Shown here: piece after piece, positions 5,092-5,719 of the stretch
Position numbering within the stretch: position 1 is the stretch's first letter
How the letters are laid out: each line of letters opens with the position of its first letter
Assembly: GCA_023488645.1 (NCBI GenBank)
Contig: JAMDDL010000175.1
Span: 1 to 5,719 of the forward strand
Source: Actinomycetota bacterium
GTDB taxonomy: Bacteria; Actinomycetota; Humimicrobiia; Humimicrobiales; Humimicrobiaceae
Direction: 5' to 3'
Length of the DNA stretch: 5,719 nt
Notes under the pieces: model-generated
Told to the model about the DNA's origin: nothing
Seen by the model: only the letters and a program-made list of their open reading frames with translations
The model's database searches: none
Position numbers and translations under genes: made by a program

Positions 5092-5316
5092 TTGACACCA
5101 TTTTACGAAATTATCGATCAAATATTATTGTTGCGAAAAGAAAGAAATTTGACCCAAAAGGAACTCGCAGAATTAATTAAAACAACACAATCTTGTATTT
5201 CCAGGCTTGAGAGCGGAAATTATAATCCTTCTATACGCTTACTGCAAAAAATTGCTGATGTATGTGATAAAAAAATAGAGGTTAGATTTATTCCAAAGAC
5301 TTGCTCACCCGCATAA
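5092..5316 (+). CDS. XRE-family helix-turn-helix protein, HigA-type antitoxin (5' frameshifted)
   Basis: The intact frame encodes the DNA-binding domain of a Cro/CI-like regulator. RKERNLTQKELAELIKTTQS holds the first helices, and the recognition region ISRLESGNYNPS ends a classic helix-turn-helix. LLQKIADVCDKKIEVRFIPK closes as HigA-type antitoxins do. In working modules such proteins neutralise a HigB-like RNase and repress their own operon. Here the upstream toxin is gutted and the normal start at 5027 is out of frame. The TTG at 5092 is a poor start because AGGAAGG directly touches it. The gene is therefore either dead or makes a shortened protein of up to 74 residues. It lies beyond the third tRNA-end repeat, so it is probably not part of the defence island. 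It could still be a solitary repressor. Confidence 0.7.
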   Translation: MTPFYEIIDQILLLRKERNLTQKELAELIKTTQSCISRLESGNYNPSIRLLQKIADVCDKKIEVRFIPKTCSPA

Positions 5317-5401
5317 AGAAACTGAAACGGAACTTGGTAACTTTAAAGTATCTTTTGCCTTGGACATGATAACATTCAGTAAAATTAAGAGATTTTATTC
5401 A

Positions 5402-5431
5402 AAGTTATTATTTTTTATCATAAAATAACTT
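5402..5431. terminator. AT-rich hairpin between the regulator and the nucleotidase
   Basis: AAGTTATT (5402-5409) pairs exactly with AATAACTT (5424-5431), with a T-rich loop. It sits in the 165-nt gap between the two genes and could act as a weak terminator or an operator. The stem has almost no G-C pairs, so stability is low. Confidence 0.3.
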
Positions 5432-5481
5432 AGATATAAAAATTAATCATAGAATTATTATCTGATTACGTGAGGATATAT

Positions 5482-5719
5482 ATGGACGATGGAAAAAAGA
5501 ACATTCAAAAATTCACAATCCTGCACTCAAATGATATGCATGGGGATTTTCTGGCAGAAGTAAAAGCCGGAGAAGGAAAATTGATAGGCGGCCTCGCATT
5601 ACTTTCCGGCTATATTAATAAGGTAAGAAAAGAAGAAAAAAATGTATTGTATATAATTTCAGGTGACATGGTTCAAGGCAGCCTTATTGATTTCGAATAT
5701 AAAGGCATTTCAACAATGG
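5482..5719 (+). CDS. 5'-nucleotidase/UshA-family metallophosphoesterase (N-terminal part, cut by window end)
   Basis: Only the first 79 residues are visible. FTILHSNDMHGD (11-22) carries the first metal-binding motif D-x-H (D18, H20), and IISGDMVQGS (58-67) carries the second motif with D62. This is the usual order in the calcineurin-like phosphoesterase domain of 5'-nucleotidases and 2',3'-cyclic-nucleotide phosphodiesterases, which release phosphate from nucleotides. Full family members are several hundred residues long. No signal peptide precedes the domain, so this protein may be cytoplasmic, unlike many exported relatives. The ATG at 5482 has a good GAGGA site (5472-5476) with a 5-nt spacer. 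Codons are less AT-rich than in the island, which fits a resident chromosomal gene. It has no evident link to the defence genes. Confidence 0.85.
   Translation, partial: MDDGKKNIQKFTILHSNDMHGDFLAEVKAGEGKLIGGLALLSGYINKVRKEEKNVLYIISGDMVQGSLIDFEYKGISTM

Noticed and set aside
5092..5316. The helix-turn-helix protein as the controller (C) protein of the R-M system
   Set aside because: It lies beyond the distal tRNA-end repeat, follows toxin-like remnants with higBA spacing and ends like HigA antitoxins. C proteins normally precede or overlap the endonuclease gene. I saw no copy of the 687-702 palindrome near it.

Overview
The window is a compact, AT-rich accessory island of about 4.6 kb next to what looks like a tRNA-Ser gene. 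The organism cannot be named from this sequence. It is a low-GC bacterium, and some genes have recognisable Shine-Dalgarno sites (GAGGA before the last gene, AGAGGAT before the antitoxin relic) while the island operon has weak ones. A spirochaete, clostridial or other low-GC lineage would all fit, and no marker decides it.

Layout. (1) 1-188: the 3' end of a tRNA-Ser-like sequence, then a second copy of the T-arm/acceptor end. The second copy is interrupted by a GC-rich, hairpin-forming 68-nt insert. (2) 189-733: an AT-rich leader without a convincing gene. It has a candidate promoter and a perfect 16-bp palindrome just before the first gene. (3) 734-4533: four same-strand genes joined by a 4-nt overlap, a 2-nt gap and an 8-nt overlap. 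They encode a HEAT-repeat/SPPY-type DNA methyltransferase, a CfrBI-like PD-(D/E)xK restriction endonuclease, a CD-NTase (SMODS-type cyclic-nucleotide synthase) and a two-TM SLATT effector. (4) 4534-4936: mostly non-coding, with hairpins and a third copy of the tRNA-end repeat (4648-4668). (5) 4937-5316: a decayed higBA-type toxin-antitoxin module. The toxin appears reduced to its two ends, and the antitoxin carries a one-base frameshift in an A-tract. (6) 5482-5719: the 5' end of a 5'-nucleotidase family metallophosphoesterase, probably the resident chromosome.

How the genes may work together. The first two genes form a type II restriction-modification pair. The last two form a minimal type I CBASS abortive-infection module, in which the cyclase makes a nucleotide signal after phage sensing and the SLATT membrane protein damages the inner membrane. 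The tight junctions suggest that one transcript carries a first line of defence (cleavage of unmethylated DNA) and a suicidal second line. The island lies between tRNA-Ser-end repeats but has no integrase. It may therefore be a passively mobilised defence cargo, or the remnant of an element that lost its recombinase. Functional statements come from visible motifs and family knowledge; no database search was possible.
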